This document shows positions 7,571 through 15,255 of a stretch of 37,973 nucleotides of DNA, in pieces. How positions within the stretch are numbered: the first letter of the stretch is position 1; each line of letters opens with the position of its first letter. Position numbers and translations under genes: made by a program. Source of the DNA: Candidatus Synechococcus spongiarum SP3 (GTDB lineage Bacteria; Cyanobacteriota; Cyanobacteriia; PCC-6307; Cyanobiaceae); assembly GCA_001007665.1 (NCBI GenBank), contig JXQG01000014.1, positions 1-37,973 on the forward strand, written 5' to 3'. The notes beneath the pieces were generated by a model. The model worked only from the letters and a program-made list of their open reading frames with translations. It was not told the origin of the DNA and ran no database searches.

Positions 7571-8776
7571 ATGTCCAGCAACGACAGGGGGAGAGACTCA
7601 AATTCAGGACATTCTCTATTTCTTGTGTTCATGTGGGGAGTGGTGGTGATACTCGATGTTGTTGTTGCCATCCTGCCATCGGCACGGAATCGTATAGGGA
7701 GTTCAGATCAGGATACATCTCCACAGGTTGAGGAAATTTTCCAGCCTTCTCTTAATGAGAAAGAAGTCAGCGGCGACGATACTATTGAGTGCTTGCACAC
7801 AGCAACCACGTCGTCTTCACAAGGAACGTCACCACCAGCTCCATCACCCACGTCACCATCAATCTCCAAACTCTCCAGCGATGAGTTGAATCAGTTGCGT
7901 TATCATGCGCTCCGACTTATCAACAACGACAGGACAATTCATGGGCTTCCTCCTCTTGTGCTTGGCGCGAACCACGCTGCACAGCTCCACGCTGAAGATA
8001 TGCTGGTCAACGATTATTTTGGGCACTGGTGGGCGGACGGCCGCAAGCCCTATATGGTGTATACGCAGACCGGTGGCACAAGCTATGCCTCCGAGAATGT
8101 GGCGACCAGCGGGTGGATGTATGATGAATGGGCAGCCAACGGCTGCAATACTTCGTATGTGCGCTGCGAAGTCCCTACACCAAAGGAGGTGATCACCGAC
8201 CATCAATGGGGCATGATGTATGACGATGCCCATGCGGACTGGGGCCACCGTGACAACATTCTGGGCAAGACTCATCGTGCTGTGAACATTGGCATTGGGT
8301 TCAACGGCTTGCGCATGACATTTGTTCAGCATTTTGAGGGTGGAGCCGTACAGGCCAATGAGCCGCCAGTCCTGAACCAGAATGGCGAGCTGTGTCTTTC
8401 CCTCGGCAAACGGGAGACGGGAATTGCCGTTGGGGGAATCAGCATTGTCTATGATCCGCCACCCACACCCAAGACACCGGCACAAATTGGCGCACTCAAC
8501 AGGTACTGCATGGGTGGAGGATTTACAGACCATTGCTCCGAGTTCGACGTTGCCACGATCCGGGAGCCACCGCCGCCGGGCCTCTACTATTCAAACCTGA
8601 ACGCAAACGAAGTGGTGGCCAGCAGATGGATAGATTCTCCCAGCAACTTTATTCTCAGAGCCAAGACGGGTTCCCTGCTCAAAAAGCCTGGCGTGTACAC
8701 TATAATTATCTGGCGCGACAATGGAGAAGAATGGTGGTCCGAGCAACTCATTGCGTTGTCCCTGTTTGTTGAGTAG
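7571..8776 (+). CDS. Secreted or membrane-anchored CAP-domain (SCP/PR-1-like) protein
   Basis: Residues 16-36 form one hydrophobic segment (signal anchor), followed by a Ser/Pro/Thr-rich linker (about 80-100). A CAP domain covers about 105-260, with the metal- or lipid-binding residues in place: His140 in HAEDML, Glu175 in ASENVATSGW and His226 in WGHRDNIL. The remaining about 140 residues contain Cys and Pro but no domain I know, and might be a binding module. The CAP fold is exported in both bacteria and animals, with proposed roles in sterol or fatty-acid binding, proteolysis or host contact; the activity here is unknown. AT-richer codons than the neighbours and an IS just downstream suggest acquired DNA. 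Confidence 0.8.
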   Translation: MSSNDRGRDSNSGHSLFLVFMWGVVVILDVVVAILPSARNRIGSSDQDTSPQVEEIFQPSLNEKEVSGDDTIECLHTATTSSSQGTSPPAPSPTSPSISKLSSDELNQLRYHALRLINNDRTIHGLPPLVLGANHAAQLHAEDMLVNDYFGHWWADGRKPYMVYTQTGGTSYASENVATSGWMYDEWAANGCNTSYVRCEVPTPKEVITDHQWGMMYDDAHADWGHRDNILGKTHRAVNIGIGFNGLRMTFVQHFEGGAVQANEPPVLNQNGELCLSLGKRETGIAVGGISIVYDPPPTPKTPAQIGALNRYCMGGGFTDHCSEFDVATIREPPPPGLYYSNLNANEVVASRWIDSPSNFILRAKTGSLLKKPGVYTIIIWRDNGEEWWSEQLIALSLFVE

Positions 8777-8942
8777 TGTGAGACGACTGGCAAAAATAAC
8801 GGATTCTCCACCGCAACCAGCTTGACCCATGGTCTTTCCGGCTGTGGGGCTCTGAGGCGCAGCATTTTCCACAGGGCATCAAGATGAAACTCCAGATTGC
8901 ACTGTTCAGTGTGCAAGAAGAGACAATAGGAGCAAAGGGCCA

Positions 8943-8956
8943 GGGCTTGTGGACAA
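8943..8956 (+). repeat. Left terminal inverted repeat of the IS5-family element
   Basis: GGGCTTGTGGACAA pairs with the reverse complement of 9774-9787 with a single mismatch (T to C at the fifth position). Confidence 0.75.
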
Positions 8957-9011
8957 TAAACCCTTATCAGATGGGTGTAGGGGTGTTTTAACCTTCAGGA
9001 TGGAGGTTGTC

Positions 9012-9770
9012 ATGGGCGAGCACCGTTTTACAATCACGGACCGGCTCTGGCAGCGCATTGCACCGCCGCTTTCCGGTAAGGCTACGGATCGTGGCGTTAC
9101 CGCAAGAGACAACCGTCTGTTTCTCGAAGCTGTTTTCCAGAAGGTGGGCACCGGCGCCCACTGGCGAGATCTGCCTGATGGCTTCGGCAAGTGGAACCGC
9201 CAGTTCCGCTGCTGTCGACGCTGGGCAACCAGTGGTGTGGTTCAGCGATTGTTCCAGGCCCTGCGTGGCGACCCTGATCTGGAGGTTGTGCTCATCGACG
9301 GCGCCATTGTCCTGGTTCACCAGAAAGCTGCTGGGGCAAAAAGGGCGCCAATCGCCAGTGCATGGGCTGCTCCTGCGGCGAGCTGACAACGAAGATCGTG
9401 GCACGGGTGGACGCACTGGACAATCTGGTGCGCTTCCTCCTCTTACCCGGACAAACCCACGAGAGCAAAGTTGTAGCGCCACGGATCAGCAACCTGCCCT
9501 TTGGTGCGCTGCTGACTGACAAAGTGTTCCACAGCAATGGCTTGTTCAAAGAGTTGCCGGTGCGTGGCGCCACAGTGGTCATCCCCCCAAGGCGAACGCA
9601 AGAATCGGCGCTCCTGCGACAGGGAAGCCTGCAAGTGGCGCCGTCGGATCGAGAATTTCCTTGTCAGAATCAAGGAATACCAGGACATTGCCACCGGTTA
9701 CGGCAAAACCGACAGCAGCGATGCCGCCCACTGGAACCCGTGGCAACCCTTCTCCCATCATGGTACATCC
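9012..9770 (+). pseudogene. IS5-family transposase, frameshifted
   Basis: The N-terminal half (MGEHRFTITDRLWQRIAPPL, then GAHWRDLPDGFGKWN) is the IS5-type DUF4096 region. LEVVLIDGAIVLVHQKAAG carries the first catalytic aspartate of the DDE domain, and a second frame from about 9365 has LTTKIVARVDAL, FLLLPGQTHESK and ALLTDKVF with the second aspartate. The C-terminal part (RRRIENFLVRIKEYQDIATG, with the glutamate) is in a third frame after a shift near 9590. The tail WN-x-VATLLPSW needs one more shift near 9738. The first shift might be programmed, as in some IS5 members; the later ones are decay. Inactive. Confidence 0.85.
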
Positions 9771-9773
9771 CTT

Positions 9774-9787
9774 TTGTCCACAGGCCC
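9774..9787 (-). repeat. Right terminal inverted repeat of the IS5-family element
   Basis: TTGTCCACAGGCCC is the inverted partner of 8943-8956 and is nearly identical to TTGTCCACAGGACC at 51-64. Confidence 0.75.
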
Positions 9788-10690
9788 CAGGTGGCTGTTG
9801 AAAAAGTCCTCAGGAACGGTCGCTTCCCTCTCGTCGTGGAGAATAATTGTCAGGAACTACTGTCAACGGCGTCATTATTTACAGTCAAGCAACTGGTCAA
9901 ACTCCATTCCCTGAACAGGGCTTAGGACAATGTTGAGCTGCTTTGCCCTGATAGACAGCAAGTCAACTCCTGAATTGATTCTCTCTTTCAGATGGCCCGG
10001 CCGACTTTTTCTTCAAGCTGCTAAAGGTCACAAAGCGCTACACCGTACCGCTCATGCTATGGGGAATCAAGGTGAGTGAGTGATTGGCATTCATTCACTC
10101 CATACCGCAGTTGGTGTCCATCACGGTGCAAGCCTGTGCCGATCCGCTGCCCAAACGAATGGGATTGTACAAGATGCTCTCCTATATCACACCGTTCCGC
10201 AACGCTCTGGCTGGCTGTCTTGTCCATGCGCAAATCTCGCCTGCATGACTCACCACGAGAGTACATCCGCTACAGCGCTCAGCCCCCTATAAAGAAGCGA
10301 CACGCCAAGCCCATGGGCAGGCTGCGGAGGTTTCCAGCCATCTCTATGCGGGACCGACGTCATTGCCCCGGCGGCAAGGGGCCCCGGCGGCAAGGGCCGG
10401 GCCACTATAAAGGCCGCCGATACGCTCAGCACCACCGCCTGCACTCCAAGCGCCAGAGGACACACCTGGAGCGCCAGGGACAGGGCCCAGGACCCACCAC
10501 CATGGAGCCCCCGCACGGCAGCTGATGGCGCACCGTGTTGCCGCCATTCGTGAATCAGCAGTCCGAAGACCGGATGGCCATGGAGCCGTCCAGATCCGTC
10601 GGAACCCGTCGGAATCAACCCGTTGTGCATTGTCTTGATTGCTGCCCCATCGCCCCCCTGCCGATGCTTATCCGTTGCCCATAGGGGGCA
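9788..10690. other. Relict intergenic stretch, about 900 bp without an intact gene
   Basis: No reading frame here has a recognisable domain or a convincing start. It holds one broken frame (9979-10248, listed separately). The 10290-10560 part is rich in CCGGCGGCAAGG-type short repeats: CCCCGGCGGCAAGGG occurs twice, about 16 bp apart, around 10367-10397. Together with the dead IS on its left this looks like decaying DNA. Confidence 0.5.
9979..10248 (+). pseudogene. Unrecognised reading frame interrupted by one stop
   Basis: One frame reads DGPADFFFKLLKVTKRYTVP, then LMLWGIKVSE, an in-frame TGA at 10081-10083, and then continues in the same frame as SIPQLVSITVQACADPLPKR, then MGLYKMLSYITPFRNALAG and on to TGA at 10246. 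The sequence is protein-like across the stop (hydrophobic and basic residues in plausible order), which suggests a gene killed by a nonsense change. No upstream start was found and I do not recognise the family. Confidence 0.3.
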
Positions 10691-11524
10691 TCAGGCCTGA
10701 TGGGCAATGACCTCACCCCAGGCAAATGCGGCGAAGCCGCCCGGGTCAGCCCGCCATGCGTCCAGTGCTTCGCCCCAGGCGGCAAAGTCGTTCTCGGTGG
10801 CAAGGCCGTACTGGATGGTTGGATCCTTCATCTTGGGCGCAAAGAACCAGTTACGGATGAAGCCTTGGAGAAATATGCGATCCTCCTCCTTGCTAAACGG
10901 CTCAAATGAAGCCGTGGCGCGCACGGTACGGAAGCCGGCTTCCAGCAGGACGCTTTTCAAGGCCTTGCCCAGGTGGGGGTGGCCACCGTTGGTGGTCAGG
11001 AGTTTGGCGAAGGTGTCCGTTGTCTGCTTCAGGAGCCCTTGCGGGTCGGGCTCAAAGACGTAAGCTTCAAGCACCGATTCCCGTGCCGACAGGAGACCGT
11101 CTGGCTTCAGCACGCGCTTCACTTCCGCCAGTACCTGGTCAAGGTTCAGCACATGCATCAGAACCGCATGGCAATGGACCACGTCAAAGGTGTTGTCCGC
11201 AAAGGGCAGGTTGGTCGCGTCACTGACCTGGAAGCGGGCATTGCCATGCCCCCCGGCCTGGGCCGCAGCCTGGGCCATGGCGATCTGGGAGGCTTCGATG
11301 TCCACACCGTGCAGATCACCGGGCGCCACTGCTTTGGCCAGTCCCACGGAAATGGTGCCTGGGCCGCAACCGCAATCCAGCACTTTCATTCCTGGCCGCA
11401 GGTGGGGGAGCAGGTGAACGGCCACCGTCTCGGCGTTGCGGCGGGCCAGCAGGCCCAAGAACTCTTTGCTGTACCCCATGGCATAGGGGGAAGGGTGCGG
11501 CGAGGCTTGGTCCCGAAAGGTCAT
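10691..11524 (-). CDS. Class I SAM-dependent methyltransferase
   Basis: The 277-residue protein carries motif I VLDCGCGPGTISVGLAKAV (residues about 48-66), the acidic ribose-binding position in LHGVDIEASQIAMA, DATNLPFADNTFDVVHCHAV and RVLKPDGLL, the full set of a UbiE/Methyltransf_11-type enzyme. The C-terminal third (FEPFSKEEDRIFLQGFIRNW) is not in UbiE itself and may select the substrate, which is unknown. Its start overlaps the stop of the DUF1350 gene by 4 bp, so it is the third gene of a bcp-DUF1350-methyltransferase operon. Confidence 0.85.
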   Translation of the reverse strand: MTFRDQASPHPSPYAMGYSKEFLGLLARRNAETVAVHLLPHLRPGMKVLDCGCGPGTISVGLAKAVAPGDLHGVDIEASQIAMAQAAAQAGGHGNARFQVSDATNLPFADNTFDVVHCHAVLMHVLNLDQVLAEVKRVLKPDGLLSARESVLEAYVFEPDPQGLLKQTTDTFAKLLTTNGGHPHLGKALKSVLLEAGFRTVRATASFEPFSKEEDRIFLQGFIRNWFFAPKMKDPTIQYGLATENDFAAWGEALDAWRADPGGFAAFAWGEVIAHQA

Positions 11525-12312
11525 GGGTGGGTCGTGGACATGGGGTCGTCCCCCTTATTCTGGGGGACCGGAGCGGAATCGACAAGCCCCTGGCCCAGCG
11601 CCAGCACTTGGTGGGCCAATCTGTTGATGCGGCGACCCCTGGGATCCTCGGCCGTGCCCAGGATCCGCTGGCGCAGGCCCGCACTGGCGGGGGTGGTGTG
11701 CTGGCCGGGAAGCACCACAAGCTGGCTTTGATCCCCGCTTCTGGCCTTGAGCTGCGCATAGAGGTGCGGGCTCTGGTCAATGGTGTCGTCACGGAAGCGC
11801 ACCAGCAGGTTGCGGGGCTGACGGTAGCGCTCAGCCGCCAGCTCCATGGTGCGCCGCGGCGGCGGGTTGAATTCCACCGTGAACCCCAGCGATGGCCCCA
11901 ACCGGTTCACCAGAGGAATGGAGCGGCCCGCGGAGTAATTGTTGAAGGCCAGCATGGCGGCCCCGCCACAGCCCAGGCCTTGATCAGGGGCCAGCAGCAG
12001 CAGCTTGCAGCCCAGGCTATGCCCCACCCGCAGCAGGGGCAATCGCGCCAGGTCCGGCTCTCGCCGCAACACCCGCTCCAGGTCCAGAAACGCCTGATCC
12101 GCCTGCTGCTGGTGGTCCAGGCTGAGGCGGTAGGCCCAGGTGAGCACACCCCAACCCTGGGCTTCGAAGGCCCGCAACAGCCGCTGATAGCTCCATTGCG
12201 GCTGGACCGCCAGGCCGTTGCCGCCGATGAACTGGATGATGCCCACCGGCTGGGGCGGCAGCGCCATCCACACCCTGCCCAACTGGCGCCAATGGCGGGG
12301 AAGACCATTCAA
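11521..12312 (-). CDS. DUF1350-family alpha/beta-hydrolase-like protein
   Basis: The protein (263 residues) has the DUF1350 pattern found in cyanobacteria and plastids: PVGIIQFIGGNGLAVQPQWS, then YQRLLRAFEAQGWGVLTWAY, and a nucleophile-elbow-like GHSLGCKLLLL. LAFNNYSAGRSIPL and VEFNPPPRRTMELA are further family-like segments. Function is unknown; the GHSLG elbow suggests a serine hydrolase or a lipid-related role. It overlaps bcp by 4 bp upstream and the methyltransferase by 4 bp downstream, so all three are translated from one message. Confidence 0.8.
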   Translation of the reverse strand: MNGLPRHWRQLGRVWMALPPQPVGIIQFIGGNGLAVQPQWSYQRLLRAFEAQGWGVLTWAYRLSLDHQQQADQAFLDLERVLRREPDLARLPLLRVGHSLGCKLLLLAPDQGLGCGGAAMLAFNNYSAGRSIPLVNRLGPSLGFTVEFNPPPRRTMELAAERYRQPRNLLVRFRDDTIDQSPHLYAQLKARSGDQSQLVVLPGQHTTPASAGLRQRILGTAEDPRGRRINRLAHQVLALGQGLVDSAPVPQNKGDDPMSTTHP

Positions 12313-12761
12313 CGGGCCAGTTGCTCCAGATAGGCCCGGGCCTCCTGAACATGGGCCTTGGCATTGAGCAGGGCATTGAACACGAGGCGCACCACTCCCT
12401 CCGGATCCACCACGTAGGTGACCCGACCCGGCAGGAACATGGCGGAGGGCACCCCAAAGCGTTTGCGCACCCCGTTGCCCACGTCCGCCAGCAGGGGGAA
12501 GGTGAGGTTGTGCTTCGCGGCGAAGCGCCGGTGGCTCTCCAGGTCATCCCCGGAAATGCCCAGCACGGCGGCGCCCAGTGTTTGGAATTGGGCCAAATTG
12601 TCTCGAAAGTCACAGGCCTCCATCGTGCAGCCCGGCGTGTCGTCCTTGGGGTAGAAAAACACCACCACCCATTGCCCCCGCAGGTCCTGGAGGCGGACAG
12701 CGCCCCCTTGGCTGGAGGGGAGTTCAAAGTCTGGGGCTTGATCCCCCACGCCGATCGCCAT
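12309..12761 (-). CDS. bcp: Thioredoxin-dependent peroxiredoxin (BCP/PrxQ type)
   Basis: The enzyme reduces hydrogen peroxide and organic hydroperoxides with electrons from thioredoxin. The peroxidatic Cys45 and resolving Cys50 lie in FYPKDDTPGCTMEACDFRDN, the C-x4-C arrangement of atypical two-Cys PrxQ. The start APDFELPSSQGG and the segment GISGDDLESHRRFAAKHNL are standard. At 150 residues the length is normal. It is the first gene of a three-gene overlapping operon and is transcribed away from the exonuclease gene, with a 48-bp divergent gap that probably holds both promoters. Confidence 0.95.
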   Translation of the reverse strand: MAIGVGDQAPDFELPSSQGGAVRLQDLRGQWVVVFFYPKDDTPGCTMEACDFRDNLAQFQTLGAAVLGISGDDLESHRRFAAKHNLTFPLLADVGNGVRKRFGVPSAMFLPGRVTYVVDPEGVVRLVFNALLNAKAHVQEARAYLEQLAR

Positions 12762-12809
12762 GGTCGCTGGACAATTGACATCAGCCTAGAGAGAGGGACC
12801 CCCCAGCCG

Positions 12810-13523
12810 ATGGTCATTACCGCGCCGCCTGTGCCCACAACCCTGCTGATCCTGGATCTGGAAACCACGGGTCTGCATCCTGGGCAGGACCACTGCATTG
12901 AATTGGCGGCCGTGCTGTTTTCCGTGCCCTTGCGCACCACCCTTGGCCAGGTGTCCACCTTGTTCCCTGTAGCGGAGAACCAGGCTGAGGGGATCAACGG
13001 GATTCCCCCGGCCGCCAGCCAATGCCGCCAGCCGTGGCGCCAGGCCCTGGCGTTGTTTACGGCCATGGCCCAACAGGCCGATGCCGCGGTGGCCCACAAC
13101 GCGGCCTTCGACCGGCCCTGGTTCGAGCAGCCGCCGTTGCCGCGGTTGCCGCTGCCCTGGATCTGCACCTGTGACGACGTGGTGTGGCCGTTGCGCCTGA
13201 ACTTGAAACCCAAACCCTCTTTGCGAGACCTGGCCTTGGCCCATGGGATCCCCGTCTGGGCCACGCACCGCGCCCTCACGGATTGCACCTATCTGGCCCA
13301 GGTGCTGTCCCGTTGCGGCGATCTTGAGGGTCTGCTCCTGGAAGCCCGCCAACCCCGCCAGCTCTATAGAGCCAAGGTGAGCTACGAGCAGCGGCACCTG
13401 GCCAAGGCAGCGGGGTTTCACTGGAACAGCCTGGTGCCTGGAGCCTGGGCACGCCGCCTCTCCGCTTCCCAACGGGAGCACCTGTCCTTCCCCGTGGAGC
13501 TTGTGGATGAACCACCTTTCTGA
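12810..13523 (+). CDS. DnaQ-like 3'-5' exonuclease (DEDDh)
   Basis: Three exonuclease motifs are visible: ExoI in LLILDLETTGLHPGQDHCIE (Asp and Glu), ExoII in AVAHNAAFDRPWF, and ExoIII in THRALTDCTYLAQVL (His and Asp). This is the proofreading or RNase T-like DEDDh family. The 237-residue length and the C-terminal tail (KAAGFHWNSLVPGAWARRL) fit the cyanobacterial branch of DnaQ-like exonucleases. The exact role, polymerase III epsilon-like or a repair or RNA enzyme, cannot be told. ATG 12810 was chosen as the first methionine before the conserved region. It overlaps the GMC oxidoreductase start by 17 bp. Confidence 0.85.
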   Translation: MVITAPPVPTTLLILDLETTGLHPGQDHCIELAAVLFSVPLRTTLGQVSTLFPVAENQAEGINGIPPAASQCRQPWRQALALFTAMAQQADAAVAHNAAFDRPWFEQPPLPRLPLPWICTCDDVVWPLRLNLKPKPSLRDLALAHGIPVWATHRALTDCTYLAQVLSRCGDLEGLLLEARQPRQLYRAKVSYEQRHLAKAAGFHWNSLVPGAWARRLSASQREHLSFPVELVDEPPF

Positions 13524-15207
13524 ACACCGCAACGCTGACTGCACCCCACCAACGGACTGTGACGCCGTGGTGGTGGGCTCCGGGGCCACCGGTGGTGTTG
13601 CCGCCATGACACTGGCGGAAGCAGGATTGGATGTGGTGGTGGTGGAGGCGGGGCCGGCGTTGACGCCGCGCCAGGCGTTGGGGGGTGAGCCCGGCAACAC
13701 CTGGAAGCGCCTTACCCGTCTCCTGGGGGGCCGGCAGCGGCGCCAAGCCCATCACCCCGGCTATTGGAAGGCCAATCCGGATCTGTTTGTGGATGAGCGC
13801 AAGCATCCCTACAGCACCCCACCGGATCAACCGTTTCTGTGGACACGGGGCCGCCAGGTGGGGGGGCGCAGCCTCACCTGGGGGGGCATCACGCTGCGGC
13901 TGTCGGATCGGGAGTTGCGGGCGGCGGACGGGGATGGCTACGGCCGCAACTGGCCCCTGCGCCACAGGGATCTGGATCCCCACTACACCTGGTTGGAGCA
14001 GTTCCTGGCGGTGCGGGGCCAGCGGGACGGGTTGAGTGTGCTGCCGGATGGGTGCTACCGCCCGGCCAGTCCCCTCACTGCGGCGGAGCAGCACATGCGG
14101 CGGGCCTTGACCTGTCATCGCCCCGAGGATCGGCTCATCCCCTCCCGCGGTTTTGCCCTGGAGCCCAATCCGGACGGCGGGAATCCCTGGCCGCGACGCA
14201 CCAGCCAGGGGGCGGCCCTGGCGCGGGCCATGGCCACCGGTCGCTGTCGTCTCGTCAGTGGCGCCGTCGTCAGCCATGTAGCCATGGCCAAGGGGGGCCA
14301 GCAGGCGGAGGGGGTGGCGTACCGTGCAGGGAGCCCGCCCCGGGAGTTGCTGCTGCGGGCACGGCTGGTGGTGCTCTGCGCCTCCACCATTGAAAGCCTG
14401 CGCATCCTGCTCCATTCCGGTCCCGCCCATCGCACACCGGGTCTCCCCGATCCGGCGGGTCTCACGGGTCGGGGCTTGATGGACCATGTGTCCGTTGCCC
14501 GATTTTTTCACCTGCCTGGCGTAGCGGTTGGGGAGGCCACGGCGCCCCTCTCCGGCGCAGAGAGCTTTTTCATTCCCCACAACGGCAGTCACAACACCGC
14601 CGCGGCCACGTCCGGGGGCGCCCCGTTGCGGGGGTATGGGCTGTGGGGCGGCGCCCAGCGCCTGGGGATACCGGCGCCGTTGCGGCGGGTGGGGCCGGGA
14701 GCTATCGGGTTTCTGGTGGGCCATGGGGAGGTGCTCAGCCATCCCGATAATCGGGTTCAACTGGACCACAACCGTCATGACCATTGCGGTTTACCCGTTC
14801 CCCTGGTTCGTTGCCGCTGGCGATCAGCGGAACGGGGCCTCCTGCGCGCCATGGCGCACCACATGGCCGAGGTGGTGCGGGTCAGCGGTGGGGTGACGGC
14901 GGGTCTGCCGGAGCTGGTGCGGATGCCGGGCGTCGCTGGTGTGGTGCGGGCTGTGGAGGTGCGCCATCACCACGGGGCGCCACCGGGCTATTACATCCAT
15001 GAAGTGGGCGGTGCATCCATGGGATGCAGCCCCCGGGAGAGCCTCCTGGATCCCTGGAATCGCCACTGGCACTGCCCCAACCTGCTGGTGACCGACGGGG
15101 CTTGCTGGGTAAGTTCCGGCTGGCAAAGCCCTACGCTCACCGCCATGGCCATCACCCGCCGCGCCTGCCAGGCCGAGGCCCAGCGCCTGGGTCACGGTGG
15201 AGCATGA
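13507..15207 (+). CDS. GMC-family FAD-dependent oxidoreductase
   Basis: The N-terminal FAD site CDAVVVGSGATGGVAAMTLA (Rossmann GxGxxG) and VVVVEAG define the flavin domain. GRQVGGRSLTWGGITLRL is the GMC signature region. The C-terminal domain has HEVGGASMG and, near the end, PNLLVTDGACWVSSGWQSPT, the HxxG and C-terminal GMC signature. At 566 residues from ATG 13507 it is the usual length. GMC enzymes oxidise alcohols or sugars; the substrate is not predictable here. It overlaps the exonuclease gene by 17 bp and so may share its operon, and it converges with lepA. Confidence 0.9.
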   Translation: MNHLSEHRNADCTPPTDCDAVVVGSGATGGVAAMTLAEAGLDVVVVEAGPALTPRQALGGEPGNTWKRLTRLLGGRQRRQAHHPGYWKANPDLFVDERKHPYSTPPDQPFLWTRGRQVGGRSLTWGGITLRLSDRELRAADGDGYGRNWPLRHRDLDPHYTWLEQFLAVRGQRDGLSVLPDGCYRPASPLTAAEQHMRRALTCHRPEDRLIPSRGFALEPNPDGGNPWPRRTSQGAALARAMATGRCRLVSGAVVSHVAMAKGGQQAEGVAYRAGSPPRELLLRARLVVLCASTIESLRILLHSGPAHRTPGLPDPAGLTGRGLMDHVSVARFFHLPGVAVGEATAPLSGAESFFIPHNGSHNTAAATSGGAPLRGYGLWGGAQRLGIPAPLRRVGPGAIGFLVGHGEVLSHPDNRVQLDHNRHDHCGLPVPLVRCRWRSAERGLLRAMAHHMAEVVRVSGGVTAGLPELVRMPGVAGVVRAVEVRHHHGAPPGYYIHEVGGASMGCSPRESLLDPWNRHWHCPNLLVTDGACWVSSGWQSPTLTAMAITRRACQAEAQRLGHGGA

Positions 15208-15255
15208 GGGCCATGGGGCGGTGCCAGAAAGGTCCCTGGCCAAGGCCACCAACCA

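Larger units (their letters stand above)
8943..9787 (+). mobile_element. IS5-family insertion sequence, decayed
   Basis: The element is about 845 bp, a normal size for the IS427/IS1031 part of the IS5 family. It is bounded by imperfect 14-bp inverted ends: GGGCTTGTGGACAA at 8943-8956 and TTGTCCACAGGCCC at 9774-9787 (one mismatch). A dinucleotide CA flanks both sides and might be the target duplication, but two bases prove little. The transposase is broken by frameshifts. The right end resembles the IS end at 1-64, so the lineage has more than one copy. Confidence 0.8.

Noticed and set aside
10250-10630. 126-residue minus-strand frame
   Set aside because: Gly/Leu/Ala-rich, no motif, in a relict GC-rich repeat region.
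13276-14784. Long minus-strand frame opposite the exonuclease and GMC genes
   Set aside because: Antisense shadow; Pro/Arg/Gln-rich without motifs.
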